This document shows positions 25,501 to 33,266 of a stretch of DNA of 56,304 nt, piece after piece. Positions within the stretch are counted from its first letter, which is position 1, and every line of letters starts with the position of its first letter. Made by a program: the position numbers and the translations under genes. This DNA is from Nitrospira sp. (lineage in GTDB: Bacteria; Nitrospirota; Nitrospiria; Nitrospirales; Nitrospiraceae), in assembly GCA_024331095.1 (NCBI GenBank), contig JANDJE010000014.1, forward strand, positions 1 through 56,304, in the 5' to 3' direction. The notes beneath the pieces were generated by a model. The model worked only from the letters and a program-made list of their open reading frames with translations. It was not told where the DNA came from and did no database searches.

Positions 25501-26508
25501 GTCGCTTTCGGCGATGGCTTCCAGGATCTCGGCGGTCAGCCGCTGGTTTTTTTCGGCCAATTTCGTGTTTTTCGAATCGACCAGCTCGGTCAGGACCGCG
25601 CGTCCCACCAGCTCCACGGGAGCCATTGGAATTTCCTTGACGCCGGCGGCCTTGAGCTTGGCGATCAACCCCTTGGTCAATCGAGCTCCTTCGCGCACCA
25701 ACGGTTCTTTGCCCGTCTTGTCCGGCACATCCATCGAGCACCGAAGCCCCTGATGAATCTCCGGGTCCAATTTCCGAAACAACTTGCCCTGGACCACCCG
25801 AACTTCTTCCACGGGGTAGTACATTTTGAGCAGGTCGTCGCTGGAAAATCCGAACGCCTTGAGCAAGATCGTGGCCGGCATCTTCCGGCGCCGATCGATG
25901 CGGACATAAAGAATATCCCGCGCGTCGAACTCGAAATCGAGCCACGACCCCCGATACGGAATGATGCGCGCCGAGTACAACACTTTTCCGCTGGCGTGGG
26001 TGCGGCCCTTATCGTGCGTAAACGACGCTCCCGGCGACCGATGGAGCTGACTGACGATGACCCGTTCGGTTCCGTTGATGATGAAGGTCCCCCGTTCGGT
26101 CATCAGCGGCAACTCGCCGACGTAGACCTCTTGTTCGCGGACATCGAGCACTTTCTTGCGAGGCCCCTTATCCTCCTTGTCGAACACGACCAGTCGGACA
26201 CGGAGCTTCAGGGGCACGGCGAAGGTCATCCCCTGCTCAAGACACTCCCGCTCGTCGTACTTGGGCGTACCCAGCGTATAACTGGAAAACTCCAGCACGG
26301 CCGTATTGTTGTAGTCGGGAATCGGAAACACGCTCGCCAAGGCCGCCTGTAGCCCATGATCCTTCCGGCGGTCCGGCTCCACCTCAAACTGCAAAAACTC
26401 TTCGTACGAGCGCTTCTGAATCTCGATCAAATCCGGAATATCGATGCTGGTTCGAATGCGTGAAAAATCTTTCCGTTCGACGAACTCTTGCAGAGTCGTT
26501 TCGGGCAT
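22552..26508 (-). CDS. rpoB: DNA-directed RNA polymerase subunit beta
   Basis: This subunit of about 1318 residues forms half of the polymerase active-site cleft. The rifampicin-binding cluster reads [20 protein letters not shown] followed by [12 protein letters not shown], with the classical resistance positions (Asp, His, Ser) unchanged. The C-terminal clamp segment [20 protein letters not shown] is present. ATG 26508 is preferred (GGAGG eight bases upstream); an in-frame GTG at 26523 would add five residues. It follows rplL after a 114-base gap with an attenuator-like hairpin. Confidence 0.98.
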   Translation of the reverse strand: MPETTLQEFVERKDFSRIRTSIDIPDLIEIQKRSYEEFLQFEVEPDRRKDHGLQAALASVFPIPDYNNTAVLEFSSYTLGTPKYDERECLEQGMTFAVPLKLRVRLVVFDKEDKGPRKKVLDVREQEVYVGELPLMTERGTFIINGTERVIVSQLHRSPGASFTHDKGRTHASGKVLYSARIIPYRGSWLDFEFDARDILYVRIDRRRKMPATILLKAFGFSSDDLLKMYYPVEEVRVVQGKLFRKLDPEIHQGLRCSMDVPDKTGKEPLVREGARLTKGLIAKLKAAGVKEIPMAPVELVGRAVLTELVDSKNTKLAEKNQRLTAEILEAIAESDIEEFKVIYLDTTSATPVILDTLEMEKIGSKEEAMVEIYRRLRPGETPSVETARALFDNLFLNPKRYDLSPVGRLKLNKKLGLDLPLEQRTLTAQDIVEVIRYLVGLKMGKGEVDDIDHLGNRRVRSVGELLENQFRVGLVRMERSIKERMNLLDMETVLPHDLINAKPVVAAVKEFFSSSQLSQFMDQTNPLAEITHKRRLSALGPGGLTRERAGFEVRDVHPSHYSRICPIETPEGPNIGLITSLATYARINQFGFIEAPYRKVVKGRVTDEIEFLSAIEGDKYVIAQANSKVDATGRLVSETVSCRYGGDFITATPDKIEYVDVSPKQVVSVATALIPFLEHDDANRALMGSNMQRQAVPLIKSEAPLVGTGMEAVVARDSGYVIQAKRAGVVESVDATRIVVRADSKDGKKGKDSGLDVYDLIKFQRSNQNTCINQTPVVRVGQPVKKGQVLGDGPAIDRGELALGKNVLVAFMPWGGYNFEDAILISEKLVREDTFTSIHIEEFEVEARDTKLGKEDVTRDIPNVGEEALRNLDESGIIRIGAEVKPGDILVGKVTPKGETQLTPEEKLLRAIFGEKAGDVKDTSLTVPPGVEGIVVDVKIFSRKGLDKDERSKSIETDDQMKLQRDHHEELRIIDEEKTKKIRKLLLGKVVGRDLMDPETGDVILKKKGKLTAEILKRLPDDTVRHIILSDPDEQKQLEDIERRAKEQIEILQTLYDEKVGRLKRGDELPPGVIKLVKVYIAMKRKIQVGDKMAGRHGNKGVVSRVLPEEDMPYLPDGTPVEIVLNPLGVPSRMNVGQILETHLGWAAKALGITVASPVFDGASEKEIKELLKKAKLPASGQTQLIDGKTGEPFGSPVTVGYMYVLKLHHLVDDKIHARSIGPYSLVTQQPLGGKAQFGGQRLGEMEVWALQAYGAASTLQEFLTVKSDDVPGRSRMYEAVVKGEPFLEPGLPESFNVLVKELQSLGLDVELVKTPD

Positions 26509-26534
26509 TCTTCGTTCCTCCACGCTGGTCGGTC

Positions 26535-26586
26535 AATAAAAACGGACTCATCGAGCGTCTCCGTGCTTCAACGAAACGCTCGATGA
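26535..26586 (-). terminator. Attenuator-like hairpin between rplL and rpoB
   Basis: On the minus strand, CATCGAGCGT and ACGCTCGATG (26585-26576 and 26558-26549) form a perfect 10-bp stem with a 17-base loop, extended by one more A-T pair. Five bases after the stem comes TTTTTATT (26542-26535). This looks like a weak rho-independent terminator or processing hairpin. A partial terminator and an RNase III site occupy the same position in Escherichia coli, where they lower rpoBC expression relative to rplL. Confidence 0.6.
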
Positions 26587-26622
26587 AATTAACGGCGTAC
26601 GGCCCGCTGATGAGCCGGAGCG

Positions 26623-27024
26623 TTACTTGACCTCGACTTTCGCCCCGCTCTCCTCGAGCTTCTTCTTCATGGTGTCGGCTTCTTCCTTGGAGACGCCGGT
26701 CTTGACGGGCTTCGGAGCTCCCTCGACCAAGTCCTTGGCTTCTTTCAGCCCCAGACTGGTCAGCTCGCGCACGACTTTGATGATCTGAATCTTCTTGTCC
26801 GCCGGCGCGGCGGCGAGAATGACGTCGAACGCCGTTTTCTCTTCCGCGGGTGCGGCCGCGGCTCCGGCTGCCGCAGGCGCGGCGGCCACCGCCACCGGCG
26901 CGGCGGCCGTGACGCCGAAGCGAGCCTCCAACCCTTTCACCAGTTCCGCCAAATCGAGCACGCTCATGCTCTCGATGGCCTTGATCAACTCTTCCTGCGA
27001 CAGCTTCGATGTGGTTTCCGACAT
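26623..27024 (-). CDS. rplL: 50S ribosomal protein L7/L12 (internal start within the fusion frame)
   Basis: This 133-residue protein is the multicopy stalk protein that recruits translational GTPases. It has the N-terminal dimerisation domain ([20 protein letters not shown]), an Ala/Pro hinge ([24 protein letters not shown]) and the C-terminal domain ([20 protein letters not shown] and [20 protein letters not shown]). The ATG at 27024 is preceded by GAGGAGGGAGAC, with GGAGG five bases upstream, stronger than most sites here. Since ribosomes need several copies per L10, initiation here is expected even though the frame is continuous with L10. Confidence 0.88.
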   Translation of the reverse strand: MSETTSKLSQEELIKAIESMSVLDLAELVKGLEARFGVTAAAPVAVAAAPAAAGAAAAPAEEKTAFDVILAAAPADKKIQIIKVVRELTSLGLKEAKDLVEGAPKPVKTGVSKEEADTMKKKLEESGAKVEVK

Positions 27025-27558
27025 GTCTCCCTCCTCTTTCTTTTTATCTTGAATGGCCACGATCACTCGAACCACCTTCGCCAACACCGCGTGCAACGTA
27101 GAGACCAATCCTCGGATCGGCCCCTGCATGGCGGAGAGCAGCATGGCGAGGAGCACTTCCTTCTTCGGCAACTTCGCGACGGCTTCCAAGTCGGCCGGCT
27201 GCACGACTTTTCCATCCACCACGCCGGCCGTGATCCGAATCTTCTCGTCGCGTTTTTCAGCCCCGATGAAATCCCGCAACACTTTCGTCGGCAGGACCGG
27301 ATCATCGTATCCGATCACCACCCCCACCGGCCCCTTAAACCGCGTCTTAAGACCCGCCATGACGGTCCCTTCGACCGCACGGGCCGCCAGCGTATTTTTG
27401 ACCACCCGATATTCCGCCTTGGCGCCGCGGAGCTGTTTGCGCAATTCCGTCATTTGATTGACCGGAAGCCCGACACATTCCGTCAGAATGGCGAGATGCG
27501 CGCGCCCGAACTTCTCGGCCAACTCCGCAACCGCCGCAGCTTTTTCGTCCCTTTTCAT
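26623..27558 (-). CDS. rplJ: L10-L7/L12 fusion frame (50S ribosomal proteins)
   Basis: This 311-residue open frame reads through from L10 into L7/L12 with no stop codon. Residues 1-178 are L10 (stalk base, starts [18 protein letters not shown]), ending in the helix that normally docks L7/L12 ([20 protein letters not shown]). Residues 179-311 are a complete L7/L12. The junction codons encode [14 protein letters not shown], and the same bases hold a strong ribosome-binding site for rplL. The L10 start (ATG 27558) has AGGGG four bases upstream. Either the protein is truly fused, possibly with separate L7/L12 made internally, or one base substitution or error removed the L10 stop. Confidence 0.9.
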   Translation of the reverse strand: MKRDEKAAAVAELAEKFGRAHLAILTECVGLPVNQMTELRKQLRGAKAEYRVVKNTLAARAVEGTVMAGLKTRFKGPVGVVIGYDDPVLPTKVLRDFIGAEKRDEKIRITAGVVDGKVVQPADLEAVAKLPKKEVLLAMLLSAMQGPIRGLVSTLHAVLAKVVRVIVAIQDKKKEEGDMSETTSKLSQEELIKAIESMSVLDLAELVKGLEARFGVTAAAPVAVAAAPAAAGAAAAPAEEKTAFDVILAAAPADKKIQIIKVVRELTSLGLKEAKDLVEGAPKPVKTGVSKEEADTMKKKLEESGAKVEVK

Positions 27559-27644
27559 GTCACCCCTCGCTCTTCTACGACCGACGTTCGTTTCGCATGA
27601 CTCCGTTCAAACCATAAGTTCCATCCCGCGACGCACACTCCCCA

Positions 27645-28340
27645 TCAGCTCCACTGCTTGGCGATCGCCGAGGCATCCAATCTCACGCCCGGCCCCATCG
27701 TGCTCGAGAGCGTCACGCTCTTGAGGTAGCGTCCCTTGCACGACGCGGGCTTGGCCTTGACGACGGCTTCCAAAATCGCCGAGGCGTTGTCGTAGAGCTG
27801 CTCCGGCTTGAACGATACCTTTCCGATCGGCACGTGAACGACCCCCGCCTTCTCAATCTTGTATTCCACCCGCCCTTTGCGGATCTCCGACACCGCCTTT
27901 CCCACCTCAAACGTGACGGTGCCGGTTTTGGGATTCGGCATGAGGCCGCGCGGTCCAAGCTGTTTTCCCAGCTTGCCGACCGACGCCATGAGATCCGGCG
28001 TGGCGATGGCACAGTCGAAATCCAGCCACCCCCCCTTGATCTTCTCCATCAGATCATCGGACCCGACATAGTCGGCTCCGGCGGTGCGCGCCTCTTGCTC
28101 CTTCTCGCCTTTCGCAAAGACGAGCACGCGGACCTGCTTGCCGGTTCCATGCGGCAACGACGTGGTGCCCCGCACCATTTGATCGGACCGCTTCGGATCA
28201 ACGCCCAAGTGGATGGCGATGTCGACGGACTCGTCGAACTTCGCGTAGGCGGCGCTCTTGACGGTCTCGATGGCCTCGCGCAGTCCGTAGAGGCGAGGCT
28301 CAACCTTCTCCAATGCAGCCTTCATCTTCTTTCCCATCAT
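27645..28340 (-). CDS. rplA: 50S ribosomal protein L1
   Basis: This protein of about 231 residues is L1, which forms the mobile stalk at the E site and in many bacteria represses the L11 operon. It contains [20 protein letters not shown] and the conserved [19 protein letters not shown] 28340 has AAGGAG five bases upstream; the immediately following ATG 28337 is equally plausible. An in-frame GTG at 28370 overlapping the rplK stop is less likely. Confidence 0.96.
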   Translation of the reverse strand: MMGKKMKAALEKVEPRLYGLREAIETVKSAAYAKFDESVDIAIHLGVDPKRSDQMVRGTTSLPHGTGKQVRVLVFAKGEKEQEARTAGADYVGSDDLMEKIKGGWLDFDCAIATPDLMASVGKLGKQLGPRGLMPNPKTGTVTFEVGKAVSEIRKGRVEYKIEKAGVVHVPIGKVSFKPEQLYDNASAILEAVVKAKPASCKGRYLKSVTLSSTMGPGVRLDASAIAKQWS

Positions 28341-28366
28341 GCCAACTCCTTCCGCTCCGTCCCATC

Positions 28367-28792
28367 TCACCCCTGCACGACGACGCCCATGCTCCGAGCG
28401 GTCCCCTCAATAATCTTGGCGGCTCCCTCTACGTCGGCGGCGTTCAAGTCGGCCATTTTTTTCTGGGCGATTTCGTACAACTGTTTCTTCGTAATCTTGC
28501 CGACCTTGTCTTTCTGCGGCACTCCGGACCCCTTGATGATTCCGGCGGCTTTCTTCAGCAAGTCCGAAGCCGGCGGCGTTTTCAGAATGAACGAGAACGT
28601 CCGGTCCTTGTACACCGTGATGACGACCGGAATGATACTGTCCCCCTCTTTCTGCGTCTTCGCGTTGAACTGCTTGCAGAATTCCATGATATTGACGCCG
28701 TGCTGGCCGAGCGAAGGACCGACGGGAGGAGCGGGATTCGCTTTGCCGGCCGGAATCTGCAACTTGATTTGCGCGGATACTTCCTTTGCCAT
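28367..28792 (-). CDS. rplK: 50S ribosomal protein L11
   Basis: This 141-residue protein is L11, the GTPase-centre protein needed for RelA activation and the target region of thiostrepton. It contains [38 protein letters not shown] and the C-terminal [11 protein letters not shown]. Length is the usual 141. It lies between nusG and rplA in canonical order. Confidence 0.98.
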   Translation of the reverse strand: MAKEVSAQIKLQIPAGKANPAPPVGPSLGQHGVNIMEFCKQFNAKTQKEGDSIIPVVITVYKDRTFSFILKTPPASDLLKKAAGIIKGSGVPQKDKVGKITKKQLYEIAQKKMADLNAADVEGAAKIIEGTARSMGVVVQG

Positions 28793-28869
28793 CGTCTACT
28801 CCGTTCCGAATGCTCGCCGTTTGAAAATTCGTCGCCGAACGCGAAGGAATCCCTCGTCGTCCGGCCTTC

Positions 28870-29406
28870 CTAAATCCGTTCCACTTGCAGAAATCCCAAT
28901 TCGACCGGAGTCGACCGGCCGAAAATACTGACCATCAGCTTCAACCGATTATGGTCATGATCGACCTCGTCAACGGTCCCGTTAAACCCCAGAAAGGGAC
29001 CGTCGATAATCCGAACGTTATCGCCTTTGATGAACTTGATCTGCTCCCGAGGCTCGGCCTGCCCGGCATCGACCTGTTTGAGCAACGATTCCACCTCTTC
29101 CTCGGTCAACGGCGCCGGAACCGTCCCGCCCCCCACAAACCCGGTCACCTTGGGCGTCTCTTTGATCATTTGCAACGTACTGTCGTCCACGGGCGATTCC
29201 AGCTCCACCAGCACGTAACCCGGAAAGAACTTGCGCCTGGAAGTCCGTCGTTTCCCATCTTTGATTTCGATCACATCTTCGGTGGGCACAAGGATTTGGC
29301 CGACCTTTTCCGTCAGTCCCATTTGATTTGCTCGTTCCATCAAACTGGCTTTGACGCGCCCCTCAAACCCGGCGTAGGTATGGATCACGTACCAGTTTTT
29401 CGTCAT
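28870..29406 (-). CDS. nusG: Transcription termination/antitermination factor NusG
   Basis: This 178-residue protein links RNA polymerase with Rho or the ribosome. It has the NGN domain (NWYVIHTYAGFEGRVKASLM, RKFFPGYVLVELE) and a C-terminal KOW domain (GDNVRIIDGPFLGFNGTVDE). Length is normal, without inserted domains. It lies between secE and rplK as in most bacteria. Confidence 0.98.
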   Translation of the reverse strand: MTKNWYVIHTYAGFEGRVKASLMERANQMGLTEKVGQILVPTEDVIEIKDGKRRTSRRKFFPGYVLVELESPVDDSTLQMIKETPKVTGFVGGGTVPAPLTEEEVESLLKQVDAGQAEPREQIKFIKGDNVRIIDGPFLGFNGTVDEVDHDHNRLKLMVSIFGRSTPVELGFLQVERI

Positions 29407-29479
29407 GGCTCACCCCGGATTACACCGAATATCACGGCTCGGCCGCGTCCTCTGCACGGCATGAGCAACATCCTTATCT

Positions 29480-29674
29480 TTAGATCAATTTTCCAATCAA
29501 CCAGGAAAGAAACGAGTCGACGACCGACAGATAGAGCGACATCAACACACAAAACACAATGACGACCGTTGTGGACCCGACCGTCTCGGCTCTGGTCGGA
29601 AAGGAGACCTTCTTTAATTCAGCCCGCACGTCGGTCATGAAAATGCGTATGGATTCGGTCATCCGTTTAAACAT
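29480..29674 (-). CDS. secE: Preprotein translocase subunit SecE
   Basis: This 64-residue protein is the short single-membrane-span form of SecE. The amphipathic segment DVRAELKKVSFPTRAETVGS is diagnostic and precedes one hydrophobic segment (about residues 34-56). It lies between tRNA-Trp and nusG. Confidence 0.96.
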   Translation of the reverse strand: MFKRMTESIRIFMTDVRAELKKVSFPTRAETVGSTTVVIVFCVLMSLYLSVVDSFLSWLIGKLI

Positions 29675-29811
29675 GATTCCGCCTTCTCGATCTTTACCCT
29701 ACCGAGGCCTATACAATGCGCTGTCGCCCGGTCGATCTTCTGCTCTTCAGCAGATATTTTTCCCCCTCATCCTCACAAACAAAGCCGCCTTTGGACTTTC
29801 TCCCGACCCAT

Positions 29812-29849
29812 TTCGACCTTGTTCCTCAACTTCGACCTTGTTCCTCAAC
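29812..29849. repeat. Perfect tandem 19-bp duplication
   Basis: The 19-bp unit TTCGACCTTGTTCCTCAAC occurs twice head to tail (29812-29830 and 29831-29849) in the leader between tRNA-Trp and secE. No function is evident. It probably arose by slippage. Confidence 0.9.
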
Positions 29850-29892
29850 CTTATGGACCTTGCATCACTTCCCATCACCTGCCGAGACCGTT

Positions 29893-29967
29893 TGGCAGGG
29901 GCACTAGGATTTGAACCTAGACTCTCGGTTTTGGAGACCGATGTGCTGCCATTGACACCATGCCCCT
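29893..29967 (-). tRNA. trnW: tRNA-Trp (CCA anticodon)
   Basis: This is a 75-base cloverleaf read from the minus strand. The acceptor AGGGGCA pairs with TGCCCCT, followed by the discriminator G and an encoded CCA. The anticodon loop is CTCCAAA, giving CCA. The T arm is CTAGG-TTCAAAT-CCTAG. It lies between rpmG and secE, the common position. Confidence 0.95.
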
Positions 29968-30049
29968 CCCCGGACGTGACATGAAACGTGAGGGGTTGGA
30001 CGAATCGGAAAATCCGGCCACCCTTGCCTTTTGCTCTTTACCCCTGATG

Positions 30050-30199
30050 CTATTTCACTTCCTTGTGCGGCGTATGCTTTCGGCAGAACTTGCAGAACTT
30101 GTTTCGTTCCAACCGATCCGGATCGTTCTTTTTGTTTTTGCTCGTCGAGTAATTGCGTCGCTTGCACGCCGTGCAGGCCAAATCGATGATTTCACGCAT
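30050..30199 (-). CDS. rpmG: 50S ribosomal protein L33
   Basis: This 49-residue protein was read directly: ATG 30199, TAG 30050. It starts [20 protein letters not shown] and has two Cys-x2-Cys pairs (CTAC and CKFC), the zinc-binding C+ form. GGGAGTGGAGCG precedes the start. It sits between tufB and tRNA-Trp, the classic tufB-rpmG-trnW-secE-nusG arrangement. Confidence 0.96.
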   Translation of the reverse strand: MREIIDLACTACKRRNYSTSKNKKNDPDRLERNKFCKFCRKHTPHKEVK

Positions 30200-30238
30200 C
30201 GCTCCACTCCCTGGCTGTCATTACAAGAACGCGACAAG

Positions 30239-31444
30239 TCACGCCAAGATTTCCGTCACGACGCCGGAGCCGACGGTTTTGCCGCCTTCGCGCACGGCAA
30301 AGCGCAGCCCTTGGTCCATGGCGATGGGACTGATCAGCTCCGCCGTAATGCTCACGTTGTCCCCCGGCATCACCATCTCCACCCCCGGATTGAGCTGCAC
30401 CACCCCCGTCACGTCCGTCGTCCGAAAATAAAACTGTGGCCGATACCCATTGAAAAACGGCGTGTGCCGCCCCCCCTCTTCTTTCGTCAACACGTACACT
30501 TCCGCCTTGAACTTGGTGTGCGGCGTAATGGTCTTGGGCTTCGAGAGCACCATCCCCCGCTCCACGTCCTCTTTCTTCGTCCCCCGCAACAACACCCCGA
30601 TGTTGTCCCCCGCCTGCCCCTCGTCCAATACCTTGCGGAACATCTCCACGCCCGTCACCACCGTGGTCTGCGTGGGCCGCAACCCCACAATCTCCACTTC
30701 GTCGCCCACCTTGACGATCCCCCGCTCGCAGCGCCCCGTCACCACAGTGCCCCGCCCGCTGATGGTAAACACATCCTCAATCGGCATCAAAAACGGCTTG
30801 TCGATCGGCCGCTGCGGCGTCGGAATGTACGTGTCCACCGCCTCCAACAACTTCATGATGCTCGGCACCCCCAACGGCCCCTGATCCCCCTCCATCGCTT
30901 TCAACGCACTGCCGTGAATGATCGGCGTCTTGTCCCCCGGAAACCCATACTTGGACAACAGCTCCCGCACTTCCAATTCCACCAACTCCAACAACTCCTT
31001 GTCGTCCACCTTGTCCGCCTTGTTCAAAAACACGACAATGTACGGCACGCCCACCTGGCGGGCCAGCAAAATATGCTCCCGCGTCTGGGGCATCGGCCCA
31101 TCCGCCGCCGAGACCACCAAAATGGCCCCGTCCATCTGCGCCGCCCCCGTAATCATGTTCTTCACATAGTCCGCGTGCCCCGGACAGTCCACGTGCGCAT
31201 AGTGCCGCTGGTCCGTCTCGTACTCGACATGGCTAATGGCAATCGTCATGATCTTGGTCGCATCCCGCCGCCCCTGACTCTCGCTCGCCTTCGCCACCTC
31301 GTCGTAACTCACAAACTTCGCCATCCCCCGATCCGCACACACCTTCGTCAACGCCGCCGTCAACGTCGTCTTCCCATGGTCCACATGCCCGATCGTCCCA
31401 ATGTTCACATGCGGCTTCTTCCGCTCAAATTTCGCCTTCGCCAT
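30239..31444 (-). CDS. tufB: Elongation factor Tu (tRNA-linked copy)
   Basis: This 401-residue EF-Tu follows three tRNA genes and precedes rpmG. It differs from the copy at 13769-14974 by 12 bases that I could find and by one residue. The ribosome-binding region GGAGCGAGGT before the ATG is identical in both copies, but further upstream and beyond the stop (TGA here) similarity ends at once. The whole GTPase domain half is identical at DNA level, as expected of recent gene conversion. Confidence 0.98.
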   Translation of the reverse strand: MAKAKFERKKPHVNIGTIGHVDHGKTTLTAALTKVCADRGMAKFVSYDEVAKASESQGRRDATKIMTIAISHVEYETDQRHYAHVDCPGHADYVKNMITGAAQMDGAILVVSAADGPMPQTREHILLARQVGVPYIVVFLNKADKVDDKELLELVELEVRELLSKYGFPGDKTPIIHGSALKAMEGDQGPLGVPSIMKLLEAVDTYIPTPQRPIDKPFLMPIEDVFTISGRGTVVTGRCERGIVKVGDEVEIVGLRPTQTTVVTGVEMFRKVLDEGQAGDNIGVLLRGTKKEDVERGMVLSKPKTITPHTKFKAEVYVLTKEEGGRHTPFFNGYRPQFYFRTTDVTGVVQLNPGVEMVMPGDNVSITAELISPIAMDQGLRFAVREGGKTVGSGVVTEILA

Positions 31445-31596
31445 ACCTCGCTCCTTTGTCTAGCTCCCCTCAATAAATTTTGTCCGTTTTCGCATTCTCG
31501 ATTAGGACGCCGGGCACAGTGTTTCATTTCTGCGAAGCGGCCGCGGACGCTGAAACCCTCCGCTTCTTTTGCCGGCTCCATGTGCGCCCGATCCGG

Positions 31597-31672
31597 TGGA
31601 GCCCACGACGCGGATCGAACGCGTGACCTCGTCCTTACCAAGGACGTGCTCTACCGACTGAGCTACGTGGGC
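31597..31672 (-). tRNA. trnT: tRNA-Thr (GGT anticodon)
   Basis: This is a 76-base tRNA with acceptor GCCCACG/CGTGGGC, discriminator T and encoded CCA. The anticodon loop is TTGGTAA within the stem CGTCC/GGACG, giving GGT. The D arm AGCTCAGTCGGTAGAGC and T arm CGCGTTCGATCCGCG are standard. It lies immediately upstream of tufB. Confidence 0.96.
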
Positions 31673-31778
31673 GCTCTTTCTCGTCATTCGTCGCTCATCA
31701 TCGTCAATACAAGACCCGATTCTCAAACCCCGAGCGACCCACACAAGACATTCCACCGCTGCCGTTTCACGTCTTCTT

Positions 31779-31853
31779 TGGAGCGGGCGATGGGATTTGA
31801 ACCCACGACAACCAGCTTGGAAGGCTGGGACTCTACCACTGAGCTACGCCCGC
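31779..31853 (-). tRNA. trnG: tRNA-Gly (TCC anticodon)
   Basis: This is a 75-base tRNA with acceptor GCGGGCG/CGCCCGC and encoded CCA. The anticodon loop is CTTCCAA between CCAGC and GCTGG, giving TCC. The T arm is GTGGG-TTCAAAT-CCCAT, with one G-T pair. It is the middle tRNA of the cluster ahead of tufB. Confidence 0.95.
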
Positions 31854-31955
31854 CCCCGCGACGTCAACGTATCGGCGCTTCAAAGCCCGAGACCCTCAGG
31901 GCACTTACCCACTGCATAGTTTCAACAAGCGGCAGCGGCACAGGCAAGCGCAGTT

Positions 31956-32041
31956 TGGTGGGCAGGCAAGGATTCGAACCTTGGAAGACATAAGCCAGCA
32001 GATTTACAGTCTGCCCCCTTTGGCCACTTGGGTACCTGCCC
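31956..32041 (-). tRNA. trnY: tRNA-Tyr (GTA anticodon)
   Basis: This is an 86-base class II tRNA with acceptor GGGCAGG/CCTGCCC and encoded CCA. The anticodon loop is CTGTAAA between GCAGA and TCTGC, giving GTA. The long variable arm typical of bacterial tRNA-Tyr (about TGGCTTATGTCTTCC) is present. It is the first gene after the promoter at 32210-32238. Confidence 0.95.
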
Positions 32042-32150
32042 GCAACGCGCCATCCCCGCGACGCATTTTTGTTCTGGACAATCACCTTAATCGGGGAATA
32101 GCCCTTGATTCACCGATGAGAAACAAGAGCAAACCCCTCCGCGCACTTCT

Positions 32151-32171
32151 CTTCAATCCGAAAGATTGAAG
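32151..32171 (-). promoter_or_regulatory. Leader hairpin upstream of tRNA-Tyr
   Basis: A perfect 8-bp stem (CTTCAATC and GATTGAAG) with a 5-base loop lies in the transcribed leader between the promoter and tRNA-Tyr. No T-run follows it on the minus strand, so it is not a terminator. An RNA-processing or antitermination role is possible but is not shown by the sequence. Confidence 0.5.
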
Positions 32172-32209
32172 CGCTGATGCAGCAGGATGGGTCAATTAAG
32201 AAATGCTGG

Positions 32210-32238
32210 ATTCTATTGACGAAGTGCTGCTATGTCAA
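32210..32238 (-). promoter_or_regulatory. Sigma70-type promoter of the tRNA-tufB operon
   Basis: On the minus strand, TTGACA (32238-32233) and TAGAAT (32215-32210) are separated by 17 bases. Transcription would begin near 32203, about 160 bases ahead of tRNA-Tyr. It shares CGTCAATA(T/G)AATCC and the TTGAC-N13-GTCAA dyad with the str promoter at 18261-18289. Confidence 0.8.
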
Positions 32239-32289
32239 GAGACGATCCGCTCTTCCTTAAAATTTTTTATTGCCCCCGCGACCTTTACG

Positions 32290-33252
32290 TTAACAGGAGG
32301 CAGGTGCTTCATCGGCCATCGAGACCTTTTGAGATCCTTTCAGCCATTTGACTAATTCTTCTGAAAAATCTAGAGCTTGTGTCATTAGAACCTCGGTCTC
32401 GCCCCAGGAAAGCTGTGACGATTTACCGAGAAACCTCTTTTGAGCAACCCGCCGTTCTTCAGCCTCGTGAGGCACGTAGTATCCACGGAACTCTCCGTGA
32501 GAGAACGCGGCCTTCAAACGTTCCGCCCACTGCTCTTTTTGACGTTCCGGCCGGCCGTGATGTTTCCCGTGTATCTCGAGCTGTGTCCAAATCGCCCATC
32601 CGATAAACACCGCCCACGTCTCATTCAGCGCCTCCCAGGATTCCGATTCCGTCAAGTACCGAACTTCGGTCTCATGCGGCCGTTGCGCGAGAGGCACGAT
32701 CGCCACCGCACCATATCGACACATCTGCTGCCTTCGGGCAAAGCGCAATAATTCAGGCGTTCCGCCTGCCTCTCCTCCTCGTTCCTCAAGGATCGTTAAG
32801 TAATCCATATAGGCATGGAAGAGTTCGTGGTACAGTACTTGGAGTTCTTGATGCGTCATGGCTCGCAACGGCTTCAGGACGGCGCCGGCTGCGTTGAAAG
32901 ACAGCGATCGATTGAGCACCATCCGATGGTCGCCGGGATGGTATTCCGCCGCATAGGTCCGAAGATCGTCGAATTCGAACCGGATAAAATCCGCCGGCAT
33001 CCGCTTGAGAAACTTGGTGGGAAGATGAAGGCGATCCGCCTCGACGATCAATCGGCTCCACGTCGACTCCAAGGCTGATCGGCCGTCATCGACGACAGAA
33101 ACGGCTCTCGCCCAAGAACCGCCCGGCCACTCCCACAAACAAAAAACAAGCAAAAAGATACCGATCCGCAAGAGGAAAGAACTCTCCACAATGGGCTGAA
33201 AGAGTGGCGACGACCGTGATGCAGCGGACACGTGGCGACGATCCTCCCCCAT
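32290..33252 (-). CDS. Secreted or membrane-anchored protein with an HExxH (HELFH) motif, unknown function
   Basis: I do not recognise a named family. The protein (about 320 residues from ATG 33252) has a hydrophobic signal or anchor segment (LLRIGIFLLVFCLWEW) followed by WARA-V, a possible cleavage site. The motif LYHELFHAYMDYL fits a zinc metallopeptidase helix, and an Asn-Glu about 70-75 residues later (ALNETWAVFIGW) might supply a third ligand; this is inference. The start is uncertain: GTG 33294 would overlap the helicase gene, and GTG 33189 would place the signal peptide at the very N-terminus. It lies between the helicase gene and the tRNA promoter. Confidence 0.8.
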   Translation of the reverse strand: MGEDRRHVSAASRSSPLFQPIVESSFLLRIGIFLLVFCLWEWPGGSWARAVSVVDDGRSALESTWSRLIVEADRLHLPTKFLKRMPADFIRFEFDDLRTYAAEYHPGDHRMVLNRSLSFNAAGAVLKPLRAMTHQELQVLYHELFHAYMDYLTILEERGGEAGGTPELLRFARRQQMCRYGAVAIVPLAQRPHETEVRYLTESESWEALNETWAVFIGWAIWTQLEIHGKHHGRPERQKEQWAERLKAAFSHGEFRGYYVPHEAEERRVAQKRFLGKSSQLSWGETEVLMTQALDFSEELVKWLKGSQKVSMADEAPASC

Positions 33253-33266
33253 GCGGCCCGACCGAC

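Noticed and set aside
22552..26508. Possible rifampicin-resistance changes in rpoB or streptomycin-resistance changes in rpsL
   Set aside because: The rifampicin cluster and the S12 loops carry the usual sensitive residues.
27559..27644. An L10 leader (autoregulatory RNA) before rplJ
   Set aside because: The 86-base gap is short and I could not identify the kink-turn or stem pattern by eye.
29736..29760. Hairpin TCTGCT-CTTC-AGCAGA followed by a T-run on the plus strand, resembling a terminator
   Set aside because: No plus-strand gene lies upstream of it, and on the transcribed minus strand the T-run is on the wrong side.
29960..31993. A 677-codon open frame on the plus strand opposite tufB
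   Set aside because: It is antisense to EF-Tu and two tRNAs, is rich in Arg/His/Pro, and has a near-copy antisense to the other tuf gene (12968-14212). It is a codon-bias shadow.
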